A stretch of DNA of 6,901 bases. It comes from Xanthomonas translucens pv. translucens DSM 18974 (lineage in GTDB: Bacteria; Pseudomonadota; Gammaproteobacteria; Xanthomonadales; Xanthomonadaceae). Made by a program: the position numbers and the translations under genes. Numbering within the stretch: the stretch's first letter is position 1; every line of letters begins with the position of its first letter. This document shows positions 5,979 through 6,901 of this stretch, one piece after another. The notes beneath the pieces are model-generated. The model was not told the origin of the DNA. It saw only the letters and a list, made by a program, of their open reading frames with translations, and searched no databases. The stretch is from contig NZ_CAPJ01000483.1 of assembly GCF_000331775.1 (NCBI RefSeq), positions 1 to 6,901 of the forward strand, in the 5' to 3' direction.

Positions 5979-6698
5979 TCAGCTGCCGCCGCAGTCGCGG
6001 TCCAGGCGCGCGTCGATGCCGCGCTGCTCGGTTTCCAGTGCGCGGCGCTCGCTCTGCAGCGCGCTGTTGTAGCGGCGGATCAGTTCCCAGCGGCGGTCGG
6101 CCAGGCGCGCGCACACTTCCTGCGCCGGCAGGGCGTTGCAGGTGTCGCGGATCAGCGTGCTGCCGGCCGGCACCACCACGCCAGCGCCGGTATATACCGG
6201 CTGCGGCGGGCGCGGGCGGCCGCCGTCGTCGCCGTGGCCGTGGCGATGGCCGCCGCCGCCGTCGCCACCGGCATAGCCGATGGCCCACAGCGGCACCCAG
6301 CGCGGATTGCCTTCGTTGTCGTCGCTGGTATAGCGCTGGCCCTCGCTGGTCACGCATTCGTACATCGGCTGCGGCGGCTGCACGCTGACGATGCGGATCT
6401 CACGCTGCGGCAGCGCCGCTGGCGCTGCCGCGTCGCGCGCCGGATCGGTGCTGAGCGTGGTGGTCGGGCGTGGCGGCGGATCGCGCGGGCGCTGCATGTC
6501 CAGCACCTGCTGCTGGTGCGCGTTCTCGCAGGGCGCGTTCTGCAGGCTGACCGCGCCGGCGCTGCCGACGCAGCGGTAGATGCGCACCGACCCCTGCGCG
6601 CCATCGCTGCCGGTGGTCTGCCTAGTTTGCGCCCAGGCGCTGCCCGCCAGCGGCAGCAGCGCGGTCAGGAGCAGGGCAGGGCGGAGGAGCGCGGGCAT
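5979..6698 (-). CDS. Secreted DUF4124-type protein with His/Gly-rich patch (upstream paralogue)
   Basis: A 239-residue protein from ATG 6698. The signal peptide is clear: Met-Pro, a leucine-rich core, and likely cleavage after A-W-A (residue 23). A DUF4124-like module follows (~38-68, 'IYRCVGSAGAVSLQNAPCE', C43 and C57), then a Pro/Thr/Ala linker, a second module 'MYECVTSEGQRYTSDDNEG' (C115), a Gly/Asp/His-rich loop (145-160, with HRHGHGDD), and a charged helical C-terminal part (C187, C196, C236). The six mature cysteines are even in number and match positions in the downstream paralogue. The function is unknown; an envelope or periplasmic structural or binding role is only a guess. The frame is open upstream to 6836, but the earlier part has no signal peptide and would overlap the next gene, so the internal ATG is preferred. 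The Shine-Dalgarno is weak (AAG about 8 nt upstream). It lies 64 nt after the preceding gene with no terminator between them, so all three may form one operon. Confidence 0.82.
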   Translation of the reverse strand: MPALLRPALLLTALLPLAGSAWAQTRQTTGSDGAQGSVRIYRCVGSAGAVSLQNAPCENAHQQQVLDMQRPRDPPPRPTTTLSTDPARDAAAPAALPQREIRIVSVQPPQPMYECVTSEGQRYTSDDNEGNPRWVPLWAIGYAGGDGGGGHRHGHGDDGGRPRPPQPVYTGAGVVVPAGSTLIRDTCNALPAQEVCARLADRRWELIRRYNSALQSERRALETEQRGIDARLDRDCGGS

Positions 6699-6762
6699 GC
6701 GCGCATCTTGCGCGCCTTCGCCGGCCAGGGAAAGCCGGGCCGGACGGGGATCGGCAACGCGC

Positions 6763-6901
6763 TCAGGCGCGCAGGATCTCGCCGCTGAGCGCATCGCGGA
6801 TCGGGGTGGGCTGGGCCAGGCCGCCGGTCTGCCCATCGACCATGCCGTCGAGCGCAGCCAGCAGCTGCGGGTCCAGTTCGCCGCGCTGCCGCGCCGGCGG
6901 C
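6763..6901 (-). CDS. Unidentified protein, C-terminal 46 residues (5' end outside window)
   Basis: Reading the reverse strand from the right edge, one frame stays open to TGA at 6763-6765. It ends '...GELDPQLLAALDGMVDGQ' then 'TGGLAQPTPIRDALSGEILRA'. Support is its codon use (G/C at nearly every third position), its natural protein composition, and its placement in tandem with two genes on the same strand. There is too little sequence to assign a family. Confidence 0.6.
   Translation of the reverse strand, partial: PPARQRGELDPQLLAALDGMVDGQTGGLAQPTPIRDALSGEILRA

Noticed and set aside
6234..6788. + strand open frame opposite the upstream DUF4124-type gene
   Set aside because: Its translation is Ala/Arg-rich without a domain, and the reverse strand has a signal peptide and conserved cysteines shared with its paralogue.
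6699..6836. N-terminal extension of the upstream DUF4124-type gene to 6836
   Set aside because: It would overlap the end of the neighbouring gene and bury the signal peptide 46 residues inside; ATG 6698 places it at the N-terminus.

Overview
The window is uniformly GC-rich and reads as chromosomal DNA of a gammaproteobacterium of the Xanthomonadaceae, most likely Xanthomonas or a close relative. The basis is the very strong G/C bias at third codon positions, a GTAG-headed REP palindrome pair (5199-5270), a CCCGAGT heptamer array between genes (544-573), and gene types that are common in that family. This assignment is an inference from style and gene content, since no database was searched.

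Layout, left to right. (1) 1-533 (+): the 3' part of a gene for a DUF3106-like, helix-rich protein. (2) 534-680: spacer with the heptamer repeat and a possible -10 box. (3) 681-2048 (+): a NorM-type MATE multidrug/cation antiporter with its key acidic residues intact. (4) 2130-4028 (+): a full-length, 67K-type signal peptide peptidase SppA with both catalytic residues. It is followed by a GC hairpin and a strong intrinsic terminator (4081-4110). (5) 4104-4331 (-): a tiny lipoprotein gene whose stop codon lies in the T-tract of that terminator. (6) 4332-4394: a 63-nt divergent promoter region. (7) 4395-5168 (+): a classical SDR oxidoreductase resembling tropinone reductases. (8) 5169-5344: spacer dominated by a perfect 27-bp inverted repeat made of two REP elements. 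(9) 5345-5977 and 5979-6698 (-): two tandem, probably translationally coupled genes for secreted, cysteine-containing DUF4124-type proteins that are paralogues. (10) 6763-6901 (-): the 3' end of an unidentified gene.

No single pathway joins these genes. The common thread is the cell envelope: an inner-membrane efflux pump, an inner-membrane peptidase, a lipoprotein and two exported disulfide-type proteins, plus one soluble NADP(H)-type reductase. The parts least explained by known biology are the DUF4124 pair, with six cysteines shared and a further pair present in only one copy, and the orphan mini-lipoprotein. Nothing here amounts to a mobile island, defence system, CRISPR array or biosynthetic cluster; most of the window is ordinary core-type chromosome.
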